Origin: Burkholderia plantarii
GTDB taxonomy: Bacteria > Pseudomonadota > Gammaproteobacteria > Burkholderiales > Burkholderiaceae
NCBI RefSeq assembly: GCF_001411805.1
Contig: NZ_CP007213.1
Span: forward strand, 62,001-126,000
Direction: 5' to 3'
Length of the DNA: 64,000 nt
Of this stretch, positions 1 to 10,007 are shown piece after piece. The notes under the pieces were generated by a model. It made no database searches. It worked only from the letters and a program-made list of their open reading frames with translations, and was not told the origin of the DNA. The translations under genes were made by a program, and so were the position numbers. The number at the start of each line of letters is the position of its first letter. Position 1 is the first letter of the stretch.

Positions 1-334
1 CGGTCGCCACGCGCCAGGTATCGAGGTCGATCGCGGGCGCGCCGCGCACGGTGGCCGCCGACAGGGCGATGCGCAGCCCGGTGCCGTCGGCGTCGAGCGC
101 CACGTAGTGCCAGGGCACCGCGGTCAGCAGGCGCGCGTGGGTGCGCTCGTCGAGCGCGAGCAGCGCGTAGGCGACGCGCCCGGCGCGCAGGTCGAGCATC
201 ACTTCGCTCACGTAGCCGAGCGTGTAGCCGTCGGTGGCACGCGCGAGCGCGCCGTCGAACATGCGGGCCGGCACCAGCGCGCGGCCGGTGTGGCGGGCGG
301 GGCCGGCGGCGGCACCGGCTGAGGTCGATTGCAT
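1..334 (-). CDS. PRC-barrel domain protein, 3' end beyond window
   Basis: The reading frame begins at an ATG whose complement lies at 332-334, preceded by a good AAGGAG ribosome site, and runs off the left edge, so only about 111 N-terminal residues are visible. The segment LGYVSEVMLDLRAGRVAYAL followed by a 'VPWHYVAL' strand is the usual PRC-barrel pattern, a small beta-barrel found in RNA-processing and stress-related proteins. It lies 52 bases downstream of the CBS-domain gene on the same strand and is probably co-transcribed with it. Its role is inferred only from family and context. Confidence 0.75.
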   Translation of the reverse strand, partial: MQSTSAGAAAGPARHTGRALVPARMFDGALARATDGYTLGYVSEVMLDLRAGRVAYALLALDERTHARLLTAVPWHYVALDADGTGLRIALSAATVRGAPAIDLDTWRVAT

Positions 335-386
335 CGTGAACTCCTTGGGAATCGTGTTGATGCGCGAGGCGGCGCGACGCCGGCGC

Positions 387-812
387 TCAGCGCGGCTGCG
401 ACAGGCAGTCGAGCGTCTCGCCGATCGCGTCGCGCTCGGCCACGCCGCCACGCGTCGCGAAGTCGCCGAGCGAGACCCTCTCCACCAGCCGCCGGTCGCG
501 CGACATCACCGGGATCCGGCGCACCTGCGTGCTGGCCATCTTGCGGCGCACCGCGTCGGCGTCGTCATCCTCGCCGCACCATTCGATCGGCACCGAGGCG
601 ACCTCGCGCACCGGGGTGCCGCCGTCCTTGCCCGCGGCCAGCGCGCGCGTGACGATATCGCGATCGGTCACCATGCCGACCACGCGCGTGCCGTCGCACA
701 CGGGCAGCGCGCCCACGTCGTGGCGCGCCATCCATCGCGCCGCATGATGAATCGAGTCGCCCGGCGCGACATGCACGACGTCGCGCGACATGATCTGGCG
801 AATCCGTTGCAT
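387..812 (-). CDS. CBS-domain protein (tandem CBS pair)
   Basis: This 141-residue protein consists almost wholly of two CBS motifs. The first runs from about residue 8 to 60 and contains GALPVCDGTRVVGMVTDRDI. The second runs from about 70 to 125 and contains VRRIPVMSRDRRLVERVSLGDF. Such stand-alone Bateman modules bind adenine nucleotides and act as energy or redox sensors in bacterial stress islands. A perfect sigma-54 promoter element lies 42 bases upstream of the start (854-868), so expression is probably controlled by a sigma-54 activator, plausibly one of the two encoded just to the right. The ligand is not predictable from sequence. Confidence 0.85.
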   Translation of the reverse strand: MQRIRQIMSRDVVHVAPGDSIHHAARWMARHDVGALPVCDGTRVVGMVTDRDIVTRALAAGKDGGTPVREVASVPIEWCGEDDDADAVRRKMASTQVRRIPVMSRDRRLVERVSLGDFATRGGVAERDAIGETLDCLSQPR

Positions 813-853
813 CGTGTGTCTCCGTCATGAAGAGGATCGATGGGGGGATTGAC

Positions 854-868
854 GCAACGCGCGTGCCA
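854..868 (-). promoter_or_regulatory. Sigma-54 (-24/-12) promoter for the CBS gene
   Basis: Read on the minus strand the site is TGGCACG-CGCG-TTGC, an exact match to the -24/-12 consensus with the required GG-N10-GC spacing. It ends about 42 bases before the start codon at 812. Confidence 0.8.
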
Positions 869-981
869 CGCCCGCCCTCGCGGCCACGCGAGCGTCGGCA
901 TGGCGGCCGGCGGGCCGGTCGCGGCGCGGCGGGTGCCGCGATTTACAAGGCATGGAAAGCGTTACCGGCGCGCCGGGCCGG

Positions 982-1959
<978 letters not shown>

Positions 1960-2285
1960 CCAAAAACGCGCATTGAGGGGTCGGACACATGTATGACGCT
2001 AGCCATTCCGTCAATCAGACCTTTATCATGCATTTTTTTCGAGATGGTCGCAGCGGCGTGCCGAATGCCGGGGATTGAATCTCGCAATGCAGGCGGCCCG
2101 GATGGATAGAAAGATCCGATAGCGCCGGACGGTAATATCTGCTTTCCTAGAGACAGCCGGTCGCCCGCCCCTCCAGTCGGAATTCGCGACGCCGGACCCC
2201 GCATCGCCTACTCCGTCCAACTCTCATCTCGCCGCCGCCAATGTGCCATCAGGGGCGCGCGACGCAATCGTCGAAAGGAGTCCGC
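1960..2285. other. Divergent intergenic region between two sigma-54 activators
   Basis: This 326-base gap separates the start codons of the two activator genes. I see no convincing sigma-54 element, tRNA or small gene. The plus-strand ribosome site AAAGGAG lies just before 2286. It presumably holds both promoters. Confidence 0.5.
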
Positions 2286-3668
<1,383 letters not shown>

Positions 3669-3767
3669 GCGGGTCCCGGAGCCGGCCCCGCCGCGCACCC
3701 GGCGGGCGCCGCCGTCACCACCGGCATCGCGCCGGCATCGGCCTGGGGCTCGGGCTTCGGCGGGGCT

Positions 3768-5018
3768 TCAGCGCGACACCGCGATCGCCGCGTTGACGGG
3801 CACCACGGGGGATTCGACGTCGGGCGCGCCCGCCACCACGAAACGCTCGATCACGTCGGGCTCGAACAGCAGGCAGAACGTCGAGCCGCCGTACTGGAAA
3901 TAGCCGATCTCGTCGCCCTTGGCCAGACGCTGGCCCGGATGCGCGTCGATCACGCACGACGACACGTCGCCCATCCCCACGAACACGCAGGCCACGGTGC
4001 CCATCCCGGGGTCTTCGCAGTCGATCACCACCACCGCGCGCGTGGCCACGGCCGTCATGTAGCCCTGCGAGTCGTTGAGCCCGGACGGGTCGGCCCCCTC
4101 GACGTCGGCGCCGGAGAAGTAGGTGCCGGGAACGCGGTAGGCGTGCGTGACGATGCCGCCCACCGGCGCGTGCCAGCGATGGTAGTTGTAGGCGCTCAGG
4201 TAGGCCTGGTAGATGTCGCCGCCCACGAAGCGCTCGGCGAGCAGCGCGTGCTGCGGGGTCAGCATGTCGCGAATCGAATAGGGCTGCGACTTGATCCAGA
4301 ATTCGTCGAGGCGCTGCACGCGCTCGGCGATCTGGTACGGCGCCGCCTCGCAGGCGCTGACCACCACGCGCGGGTCGTTCGGCTCGGCCACCGGCCGCGC
4401 GCCGTCGCGAAAGCGCCGCGTGAAGAAGTGATTCCACGAGTCGAAACCCCAGTACGGTTCGTCGTGGCGGCAGACGAATTCGTCGAGCCGCATGCGCTCG
4501 CGCGCCACCTCGCTGAACCAGCCGCTCGGGCCGCGCTCGTGCAGATGCTCGCGCGAATGCGGACCGGACAGGAAATCGCACCAGCCCGACAGCAGGCGGC
4601 CCAGCTGCGCGTTGACGGTCGCGTCGCGGAACAGCGGATAGCCGGACGGCATGCACATCGGCCAGTCGAGCAGCGCGTTGATCGGGCAGACGATCAGGCT
4701 CTCCTCGCTGAACGGCGGCGTGTAGCGCATCACATGGTCGAGGATCGCCATCAGGTCCTCGATGGTCGCGTAGCCGAGCGCGTAGCCGGCCTCGCCCGCT
4801 TCGCCGATCGCGCGCGTGAGGCTCATGCGCAGCACCGCGTCGCGTTCGAACAGCGCCGCGAAGTCGGCCACCACCGCCGTGCGCGGCCGTTTTCCGGCCG
4901 CCGCGTAGGCGTCCTGGGCGAGCTGGCGGCGGTAGGCCGTCATCCGCAGTTCCTCGGTCGCGAGCCAGTCGCCGAGGCGGCGGCGCGTGGCCCGCGCGGG
5001 GCCCTGGATTGCCGTCAT
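3768..5018 (-). CDS. Phosphatidylserine decarboxylase-family pyruvoyl enzyme, PsiD-like (aromatic or phospholipid decarboxylase)
   Basis: The start at 5018 (MTAIQGPAR) gives 416 residues. The N-terminal half (about 30-210) resembles the PSD-associated domain found in long PSD homologues. The C-terminal half carries the catalytic PSD fold: AYNYHRWHAPVGGIV (His of the triad), VFVGMGDVSSC, and near the end IGYFQYGGSTFCLLF, where the Ser of GGST would become the pyruvoyl prosthetic group after self-cleavage. Canonical Psd proteins are much shorter and use LGST. This long form matches the group that includes fungal L-tryptophan decarboxylase PsiD and related bacterial proteins, so the substrate may be an aromatic amino acid rather than phosphatidylserine. 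It follows and converges with the response regulator. Confidence 0.8.
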   Translation of the reverse strand: MTAIQGPARATRRRLGDWLATEELRMTAYRRQLAQDAYAAAGKRPRTAVVADFAALFERDAVLRMSLTRAIGEAGEAGYALGYATIEDLMAILDHVMRYTPPFSEESLIVCPINALLDWPMCMPSGYPLFRDATVNAQLGRLLSGWCDFLSGPHSREHLHERGPSGWFSEVARERMRLDEFVCRHDEPYWGFDSWNHFFTRRFRDGARPVAEPNDPRVVVSACEAAPYQIAERVQRLDEFWIKSQPYSIRDMLTPQHALLAERFVGGDIYQAYLSAYNYHRWHAPVGGIVTHAYRVPGTYFSGADVEGADPSGLNDSQGYMTAVATRAVVVIDCEDPGMGTVACVFVGMGDVSSCVIDAHPGQRLAKGDEIGYFQYGGSTFCLLFEPDVIERFVVAGAPDVESPVVPVNAAIAVSR

Positions 5019-5116
5019 GGATCTGTCTCCGTGGCTTGTCTTGATGCCGTTGATGTCATCGATGCCGCCATGTGGCGGCGACGGCGATTCGTCTGGTCGT
5101 TCGACCGCGGCCGGCC

Positions 5117-5629
5117 TCACTGGCGCGGCAGCGAGCCGATCGTGTTCGGTTCCGGTTCGGCGTCGCGCGGCCCGTGCGGCGGTATCGGTTCGCCCTGCTC
5201 GTGCCGCGTGAGCTTGCCGTGCCGCACGACGTGCGGCTCGCCCGGCATCGCCTCGACCTCGTCGCCGAAACGCGCCCGCACGAACGCGCGCAGCAGCGCG
5301 GTGCGCAGGTTCGGCCCGCTGCCGTGCCCCTCGCGGGCCGCGCAGGCGGTGCCGTCGGCATCGAAGGTGGCCACGCAGCTCAGCGTGCCGTGCGCGTCTC
5401 GCGCGCTGCGCACGTCGATCAGCCGGTCGAGCACGTCGGTCGCGTCGGCCCATCGCGAGGACGGCGCGAATCGCGCGTCCATGCGCGCCGCCGTGCCGTT
5501 CGAGAACGTCACGACGAGCGCGGGCTCGAGCGCGACGAAGGCGATCGGCAGGTCATCGCGGGCCAGCGCTCGCGCGGTCCAGTAGTCGAGTTCGCGGCTG
5601 TCGAGATCGTCGGTGCGCATCGGGGGCAT
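5117..5629 (-). CDS. DUF2591 (NinX-like) family protein
   Basis: The N-terminus DLDSRELDYWTARALA and the phrase 'PIAFVALEPALVVTFSNGT' resemble the DUF2591 family, first known from lambdoid phage NinX proteins and found also as host genes in Burkholderia. Two possible starts lie nine bases apart (5629 and 5620) and neither has a strong ribosome site; the outer one gives 170 residues. The C-terminal third is charged and proline-rich with no recognised domain. It lies upstream of the decarboxylase gene on the same strand with a 98-base gap. Function unknown. Confidence 0.65.
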   Translation of the reverse strand: MPPMRTDDLDSRELDYWTARALARDDLPIAFVALEPALVVTFSNGTAARMDARFAPSSRWADATDVLDRLIDVRSARDAHGTLSCVATFDADGTACAAREGHGSGPNLRTALLRAFVRARFGDEVEAMPGEPHVVRHGKLTRHEQGEPIPPHGPRDAEPEPNTIGSLPRQ

Positions 5630-5683
5630 CCGGAGTGGGCGTGCAGGAAATGGAGCATCAGGCGTGCCTGCGTCGCGCGCGAC

Positions 5684-5698
5684 GGGAACGGCCGTTGC
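5684..5698 (+). promoter_or_regulatory. Possible weak sigma-54 promoter
   Basis: The site reads GGGAACG-GCCG-TTGC. The GG-N10-GC spacing and TTGC are kept but the -24 box has two departures from TGGCACG. It lies about 127 bases before the small gene at 5826. Confidence 0.3.
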
Positions 5699-5825
5699 GC
5701 GTCCGATATCGGCACGGCCCGGCATGGCGACGGGTCCGGCGTGCGCGGTTTTTGCACCGTGTTTGAAGGATTCGACCTGCCGAAGGATTCGACTCACCCA
5801 TTCGCCCATTCACCCAGGAGACGAG

Positions 5826-6068
5826 ATGATGGAACCTGAAAGAACCGTGACGAGCGACAGCTACCGGGGCCATGTGATCGCGGTGACGGCGCACCGCAAC
5901 GAGCGCGGCGCGTGGGTGCCGAGCGTGACGTTGACGCGTGAGGACGCCCCCGTGGGCCGGCCGCTGCCGGAGCCGGTCGATCCCGAATGGCTGACCGAGG
6001 AGGAGGCGGTACGCGCCGGCATCGAGCGCGGCCGCTTCGCGGTGGATCGGGAACAGGCTCAGCAATAG
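5826..6068 (+). CDS. Small acidic hypothetical protein
   Basis: The protein is 80 residues, starting at the first of two adjacent ATGs and preceded by an AGGAGA ribosome site. The N-terminal half reads YRGHVIAVTAHRNERGAWVP, a beta-hairpin-like pattern. The C-terminal half (EWLTEEEAVRAGIERGRFAVD) looks helical. Similar small proteins with a 'YRGH..' start occur in Burkholderia. The gene at 27021 in this window has a comparable layout (AFTHRGYLLN... then an alpha-helical 'EGEAVAHARDWAVRWI'), so the two may be distant members of one family. Function unknown. Confidence 0.7.
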   Translation: MMEPERTVTSDSYRGHVIAVTAHRNERGAWVPSVTLTREDAPVGRPLPEPVDPEWLTEEEAVRAGIERGRFAVDREQAQQ

Positions 6069-6080
6069 GCGCGAGCCGGC

Positions 6081-6107
6081 GGCAACCGGGCGGCTCCGCC
6101 GGTTGCC
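6081..6107. terminator. Stem-loop between convergent genes
   Basis: GGCAACCGG (6081-6089) pairs exactly with CCGGTTGCC (6099-6107), with further pairing possible inside. It lies just past the stop of the 5826 gene and before the end of the convergent 6178-6696 gene. There is no T-tract, so it is a possible two-way terminator only. Confidence 0.5.
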
Positions 6108-6177
6108 CCGGCGCGGCGGCCGGCGCGGGCTTGCGGCCGGCGCGGCGGCCCGGCGCGAGCGGATCAGCGTGAATGAA

Positions 6178-6696
6178 TCAGCGCGAGGCCGCCTCGTTCT
6201 CGGGGTTGCGCGTCAGGAACGCGTTGACCACCTGCGGCAGATGCTGTTCCAGCCAGTTTGCCATCGCCACTTCCTGCGGCAGGATCCGCTCGCAGACGGT
6301 GAGCGTGTCGGCGTCGCCGGCCGTGCGCGCGGCGGTGATCAGCGTGCGGTAGGTCGCGATCTCGAAGTTCTCGAACGCATAGCTCGCGATCGCGCCCTTG
6401 ACCACCTCGTCGGCCGCCAGCATGCTGGTGAAGCCTTGCAGCGTGGCAAGGCTGCGCGCGCCCAAATCCTTCAGCGCCGACACGTCGCTGCCGCGCCGCC
6501 CGATGCATTCGCGGATCAGCCGCGCCTGCTCGCGCGTTTCGCCCAGATGCTGCTCGATGCGCTGCTTCAGGTCCGGATAGTGTTCGAGGCGCCGGGCCAT
6601 CGCGGCGAGCATGGTGCCGGCCTGTTCTTCCATCGCATGCGCGTCGCGCAGCCATTCGTCGAGATGTTCGTCGATCGAGCGTTTCGTGTGTGCCAT
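6178..6696 (-). CDS. Ferritin-like DUF892 (YciE/YciF-type) stress protein
   Basis: The start at 6696 is supported by AAGGAG nine bases upstream and gives 172 residues. The protein is a four-helix ferritin-like bundle of the DUF892 family. Helix 1 reads EHLDEWLRDAHAMEEQAGTML, helix 2 HYPDLKQRIEQHLGETREQA, and later helices SYAFENFEIATYRTLI and LPQEVAMANWLEQHL. Several Glu and His residues sit at helix positions that in the family bind a di-iron centre. YciE/YciF proteins are induced by osmotic and general stress. A sigma-54-like element at 6753-6767 lies 57 bases upstream on the same strand. Confidence 0.85.
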   Translation of the reverse strand: MAHTKRSIDEHLDEWLRDAHAMEEQAGTMLAAMARRLEHYPDLKQRIEQHLGETREQARLIRECIGRRGSDVSALKDLGARSLATLQGFTSMLAADEVVKGAIASYAFENFEIATYRTLITAARTAGDADTLTVCERILPQEVAMANWLEQHLPQVVNAFLTRNPENEAASR

Positions 6697-6752
6697 GTGG
6701 TGCTCCTTGTCGGGAGAGGGGGCGTGAGCTGCGGTGGGACGCATGGCGCGAT

Positions 6753-6767
6753 GCAAATCTCGCGCCC
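6753..6767 (-). promoter_or_regulatory. Probable sigma-54 promoter for the DUF892 gene
   Basis: On the minus strand the site reads GGGCGCG-AGAT-TTGC followed by AT. It keeps GG-N10-GC and a full TTGC, with two changes in the -24 box. The start codon is 57 bases downstream. Confidence 0.55.
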
Positions 6768-6917
6768 GCGTGTCGCGCCCTCGATGCGTGCGCGGCCTGG
6801 GCGCGGCCGTCGAGCACCGCCCCGGCGGCGGGACCCGCCCGGCAGGGCGCTTTTTGCAATTGCTTGTCAAACCCGCTCATGTCCGGCGCGATCGCACCGC
6901 TCGACGCGGCCAGCGCG

Positions 6918-6932
6918 CGGAACGCGGTTTGC
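6918..6932 (+). promoter_or_regulatory. Probable sigma-54 promoter for the secreted glycine-rich protein
   Basis: The site CGGAACG-CGGT-TTGC keeps GG-N10-GC and TTGC, with two changes in the -24 box. The -12 element ends 38 bases before the ATG at 6970, an ordinary leader length. Confidence 0.5.
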
Positions 6933-6969
6933 TGCCATGGGAGGAATCGACCGAATTCCGGAGGACGAC

Positions 6970-7371
6970 ATGCAGACGATGAACCCGATGCTTCGCAGTC
7001 TCACGCGCGCGGCCGCCACGGCCGCCATGATCGTGCTGGCGGGCGGCTGGTCGCTCGCCGTGTCCGCCCAGGCGATCGTGCCGGTGGCACCGGGCAGCGC
7101 GCAGCTGCCGACCGGCGCCGCGTCGAAACACGACGCGAGCCCGAACCCGCCGCGCGATCCCGGCGCGCACCTGCAGCCCGACGATCGCACGGCGGGCCGT
7201 GCCGGCGCGCATGGCGTCTCGCCCGATGCGCGCGGGCTCTCGCCGCGCGGAACCCGCTCGCACCACGACAGCGGCGCCAATGGCGGCACGATGCATGGCG
7301 ACGCCGCGGGCGGGACGCGCGGGGCCGCTTCGGGCGGCGGCGCGGGCAGCGGCGACTCACACGGATACTAA
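6970..7371 (+). CDS. Small secreted, Gly/His/Asp-rich hypothetical protein
   Basis: The protein is 133 residues, starting at an ATG preceded by GGAGGA. Residues 1-35 look like a Sec signal peptide: a basic start (MLRSLTRA), a hydrophobic stretch (AATAAMIVLAGGWSLAV) and a likely cleavage after SAQA. The mature part is low-complexity, rich in Gly, Ala, Asp, His and Arg, with no known domain, and is probably unstructured. It lies in the stress island behind a sigma-54-like promoter. An exported role is inferred only from the signal sequence. Confidence 0.7.
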   Translation: MQTMNPMLRSLTRAAATAAMIVLAGGWSLAVSAQAIVPVAPGSAQLPTGAASKHDASPNPPRDPGAHLQPDDRTAGRAGAHGVSPDARGLSPRGTRSHHDSGANGGTMHGDAAGGTRGAASGGGAGSGDSHGY

Positions 7372-7515
7372 GGCCGGGCGCGAAACCGGAAACCGGCGCG
7401 GCGGCGGACAATGCGAGCGTGCCGCCGCGGCGGCCGCGCGCCTGGCCCTGCCGGCCGGAACCGGATCGATGCGGACGCAACGATCCGGCTTGCCTCGATC
7501 CCTTACCGCCAGCCC

Positions 7516-8214
7516 TCAGGCAGCCCCCGGCGCCGGCTCGTGATGCGCGAGCCCGTCCCGCACGAGACGCCGCGCCGTGCGTAGTGCATCGACCAGTTCG
7601 TCGTAGGCGCGCTCCCGCGAATTCGCGTCGCGCGTGCGCAGCACGAACGACGGATGATCGGTACCCACCACGTAGCGCCCGTCCGGCAGCGCGAGCGTTT
7701 CATGCGTGCGCGGCAGCGTCGCCGCCGGGTCGTCGAGCACGGCGCGCAGCGCGGTGGCGCCCAGCGCCACGATCACGCGCGGCCCGACCGCGTCGAGTTC
7801 GCGCGCGAGCCAGTGGCGACATGCCTCCACCTCGCGCGGCGCGGGCGGCCGGTGCAGCCGGCGCTTGCCGCGCGGTTCCCATTTGAAGTGCTTGACCGCA
7901 TTGGTCAGATAGACCTCGGCGCGCGCGATGTCGGCATCGGCCAGCGCGCGGTCGAGGATATGGCCGGCCGAACCGCCGAACGGCCGCCCGCTGAGATCGT
8001 CGTGGTCGCCGGGCTGCTCGCCGACCAGCATCAGCGCCGCGCGTCGCGGCCCCTCGCCGTGGACCGCCTGCGTGGCGTGTTCCCACAGCGCGCAGCGCCG
8101 GCACGCGCCGAGTTCCCGGGCGGGCGGCGCGTCGGCGCGGCGGCCCCTGGACGGACCGGTCATCGGGATGCCGTCCAGTCCGGGGCGGGCGGAGGCGTCG
8201 GGGCGGGTGTTCAT
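7516..8214 (-). CDS. UdgX-type uracil-DNA glycosylase
   Basis: The protein belongs to the iron-sulfur uracil-DNA glycosylase superfamily. The active-site motif is GEQPGDHDD, and iron-cluster cysteines occur in ACRRCALW and EVEACRHW. The C-terminal motif is GTDHPSFVLR. The insertion NAVKHFKWEPRGKRRLH is the hallmark loop of UdgX, in which the loop His forms a covalent bond to the abasic sugar after uracil removal. Here the loop reads KRRLH rather than the usual KRRIH. The start is uncertain: 8214, an upstream Met at 8232, or an internal Met at 8163 are all possible. A sigma-54-like element at 8229-8243 would put the transcript start near 8217, ruling out 8232. Confidence 0.85.
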   Translation of the reverse strand: MNTRPDASARPGLDGIPMTGPSRGRRADAPPARELGACRRCALWEHATQAVHGEGPRRAALMLVGEQPGDHDDLSGRPFGGSAGHILDRALADADIARAEVYLTNAVKHFKWEPRGKRRLHRPPAPREVEACRHWLARELDAVGPRVIVALGATALRAVLDDPAATLPRTHETLALPDGRYVVGTDHPSFVLRTRDANSRERAYDELVDALRTARRLVRDGLAHHEPAPGAA

Positions 8215-8228
8215 GGATCGCCGTGCGT

Positions 8229-8243
8229 GCAATTTCCATGCCG
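8229..8243 (-). promoter_or_regulatory. Probable sigma-54 promoter for the UdgX gene
   Basis: On the minus strand it reads CGGCATG-GAAA-TTGC, keeping GG-N10-GC and TTGC with two changes in the -24 box. It is arranged back-to-back with the plus-strand element at 8273-8287. Confidence 0.5.
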
Positions 8244-8272
8244 CGCGAGCGGTGTCGCGAGGGCGGAACGAC

Positions 8273-8287
8273 CGGCACGGCGTTTGC
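8273..8287 (+). promoter_or_regulatory. Sigma-54 promoter for the 8417 gene
   Basis: The site CGGCACG-GCGT-TTGC differs from the full consensus only in the first base. It lies about 130 bases before the ATG at 8417. Confidence 0.65.
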
Positions 8288-8416
8288 GTGAATCGGCATG
8301 ACGGTGCGCGCGTGCCCGTGGGGCAGCGTGCGGGAGCCGCGTGATGTCCATGCGTCCCAGGTACTCACCGGCGGCCTCGTCCGTGCCGGACCGGCCGCCG
8401 CAACAAGGAGAGCGTG

Positions 8417-8722
8417 ATGACGACCAACGACCCGGGCCGACAGGTCCACTACGAAGTCAACGTATGCGGCGGCACGTTCGAATCGGTGCGCGGCCGCTTC
8501 CCTGCCTGGCAGCGCGAGCCGCTGCTGCACAGCCCGCAGCGGACCATGTTCGAGGACAAGGCCGGCGTGCGGCGCCTCGACGACACCGTGTTCGACAGCG
8601 CCGAAGCCGCGCAGCGCGCGCTGCGTCGCGCCTGCGCGCCGGGCGACCGCGAGGCGCTGGCGGCGCCGATCGTCGACGGCGAACGTTCGCTGTGGCTCGT
8701 GATGGCCGCGTTCGTGGCATGA
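8417..8722 (+). CDS. Conserved hypothetical protein of the stress island
   Basis: The protein is 101 residues. The ATG at 8417 is chosen over the adjacent GTG because AAGGAG lies seven bases upstream. The sequence (VHYEVNVCGGTFESVRGRFPAWQRE, then FDSAEAAQRALRRAC and LWLVMAAFVA) suggests a small alpha/beta fold with no transmembrane segment or signal peptide. I do not recognise the family. It lies behind a near-perfect sigma-54 promoter and is followed closely by the small proline-rich gene, so the two probably form one transcript. Confidence 0.7.
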   Translation: MTTNDPGRQVHYEVNVCGGTFESVRGRFPAWQREPLLHSPQRTMFEDKAGVRRLDDTVFDSAEAAQRALRRACAPGDREALAAPIVDGERSLWLVMAAFVA

Positions 8723-8804
8723 ACGCGCCGGCGGGTGGAATCTTCAAGCCGTGTAGCGAAGGCGCCGCCGGCCCGACGCGCGGCACGCAAAACCAGGAGC
8801 CACG

Positions 8805-8999
8805 ATGACAATCGATCCGATCCTGCATCAGCCCGATCCCGGTACCCCCGAGGTGCCCGAGATCCCCGAAACCCAGCCGGAGCCCGCGCCCGGCCCCGGC
8901 CATCAGCCCGAGCACGCGCCCGAGCCGTACCGGCAGCCGGGCGAGGACCCGCCGGCCCCGGTGCGCGGCCTGACGTCCCACCGGGGAGCGATGGGGTGA
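8805..8999 (+). CDS. Proline/glutamate-rich small protein
   Basis: The 64-residue frame begins at an ATG preceded by CAGGAGC. It is dominated by Pro, Glu, Gln and His (PGTPEVPEIPETQPEPAPGP), so it should be disordered. No homologous family is recognised. The good ribosome site and position between two stress genes support it, but a low-complexity frame of this length could be chance. Confidence 0.5.
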   Translation: MTIDPILHQPDPGTPEVPEIPETQPEPAPGPGHQPEHAPEPYRQPGEDPPAPVRGLTSHRGAMG

Positions 9000-9396
9000 G
9001 CCTTCGCCTTCGCGTCGAACCCGGCCCGCCGAGCGGCATCGCCGGGGCCGCGGGTCGCGCGAGACGTCGCTGCGTGTCGAGCCGACGGCGCGCGCCGTGC
9101 CGTACCCCGGCCGGCGGGCAGACGGCCGTCCCGCCGGCGTGGTGGCGCGGTCCGACGAGTGCGCCCATGCCGGCCTCGCCGGCCGGGAAGCCGGGCGGCG
9201 GCGGCCCGCCGCGACGCGCATCGGCGGCGGCGTGGCCGGAGCGTGTTTCGCGGCACGGCCCGTTCGCCCGCGCCGGCCACGATTACGTGACATGCATCTG
9301 TTTCGACCATGCACTTATTACGAGCGCATGGTAGATACGCCAGACCGCGCCTTGCCCGATTCCGCGAAACCCCGCTCCGGCGGGGCTCGGAGGGCC
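9000..9396. other. Intergenic stretch without a convincing gene
   Basis: Nothing convincing is seen here on either strand apart from high-GC shadow frames. The sigma-54 promoter at 9397-9411 follows directly. Confidence 0.5.
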
Positions 9397-9411
9397 TGGC
9401 ACGCGGTTTGC
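9397..9411 (+). promoter_or_regulatory. Sigma-54 promoter for the DUF3008-DUF1328 genes
   Basis: TGGCACG-CGGT-TTGC is an exact match to the -24/-12 consensus and is followed by AT. The -12 box ends 87 bases before the ATG at 9498. Confidence 0.8.
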
Positions 9412-9497
9412 ATGGAAGTGCGGGCCGGAACATGGGCGCGGCGGTCTCGACAGGCCGTCGCGCCCGCATGAGCCGGCCGCTTGCAAGGAGAACGAAC

Positions 9498-9686
9498 ATG
9501 CCAGCCAAGTCCCAATCCCAGCAGCGTGCGGCCGGTGCCGCGCTGGCCGCCAAGCGCGGCCAGACCAAGGTGGGCTCGTTGAAACCGGCATCGAAATCGA
9601 TGTACGACTCGATGAGCGAAAAACAGCTCGAGGACTTCGCCCACACGAAGACTCGAGGCAAGCCGCGGCACAAGCACGACGCTTGA
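9498..9686 (+). CDS. DUF3008-type small basic protein
   Basis: The protein is 62 residues with an AAGGAG ribosome site upstream. It is rich in Lys, Ala and Ser. The segment [28 protein letters not shown] is typical of the DUF3008 family of short stress-associated proteins in Burkholderia and other proteobacteria; their biochemical role is unknown. It is the first gene after a perfect sigma-54 promoter and lies 46 bases before the DUF1328 gene, with which it should be co-transcribed. Confidence 0.75.
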   Translation: MPAKSQSQQRAAGAALAAKRGQTKVGSLKPASKSMYDSMSEKQLEDFAHTKTRGKPRHKHDA

Positions 9687-9732
9687 TTCGCGGCGCATCC
9701 ACGATTTGAATGACTTGAACAGGGAGGTAACC

Positions 9733-9894
9733 ATGCTCTACTACGCCGTCGTATTTTTCGTGATCGCAATCGTTGCCGCATTCTTCGGGTTCGGCGGTAT
9801 TGCCGCCGGTGCCGCATCGATTGCCAAGATCCTGTTCTTCATTTTCCTGATCGTCTTCCTCGTCACGCTCGTCATGGGCGTCATGCGGCGTTGA
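9733..9894 (+). CDS. DUF1328 small membrane protein
   Basis: The 53-residue protein starts after an AGGGAGGT ribosome site. It is almost wholly hydrophobic: helix 1 is [18 protein letters not shown], a GGIAAGAAS turn follows, and helix 2 is [18 protein letters not shown]. This is the exact layout of DUF1328 (YtjA-type) inner-membrane proteins, common in stress operons. Function is unknown. Confidence 0.85.
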   Translation: MLYYAVVFFVIAIVAAFFGFGGIAAGAASIAKILFFIFLIVFLVTLVMGVMRR

Positions 9895-10007
9895 ACCAGG
9901 CCGCCACCGCGCGCCGCCTCGGCGGTGCGTGACGGCGGCCATGCCACCGACGGCGCGGCCGGCTGCATGCCGGACCGCGCCGTTTTTCATTGCGGCGCGG
10001 CGCACGC

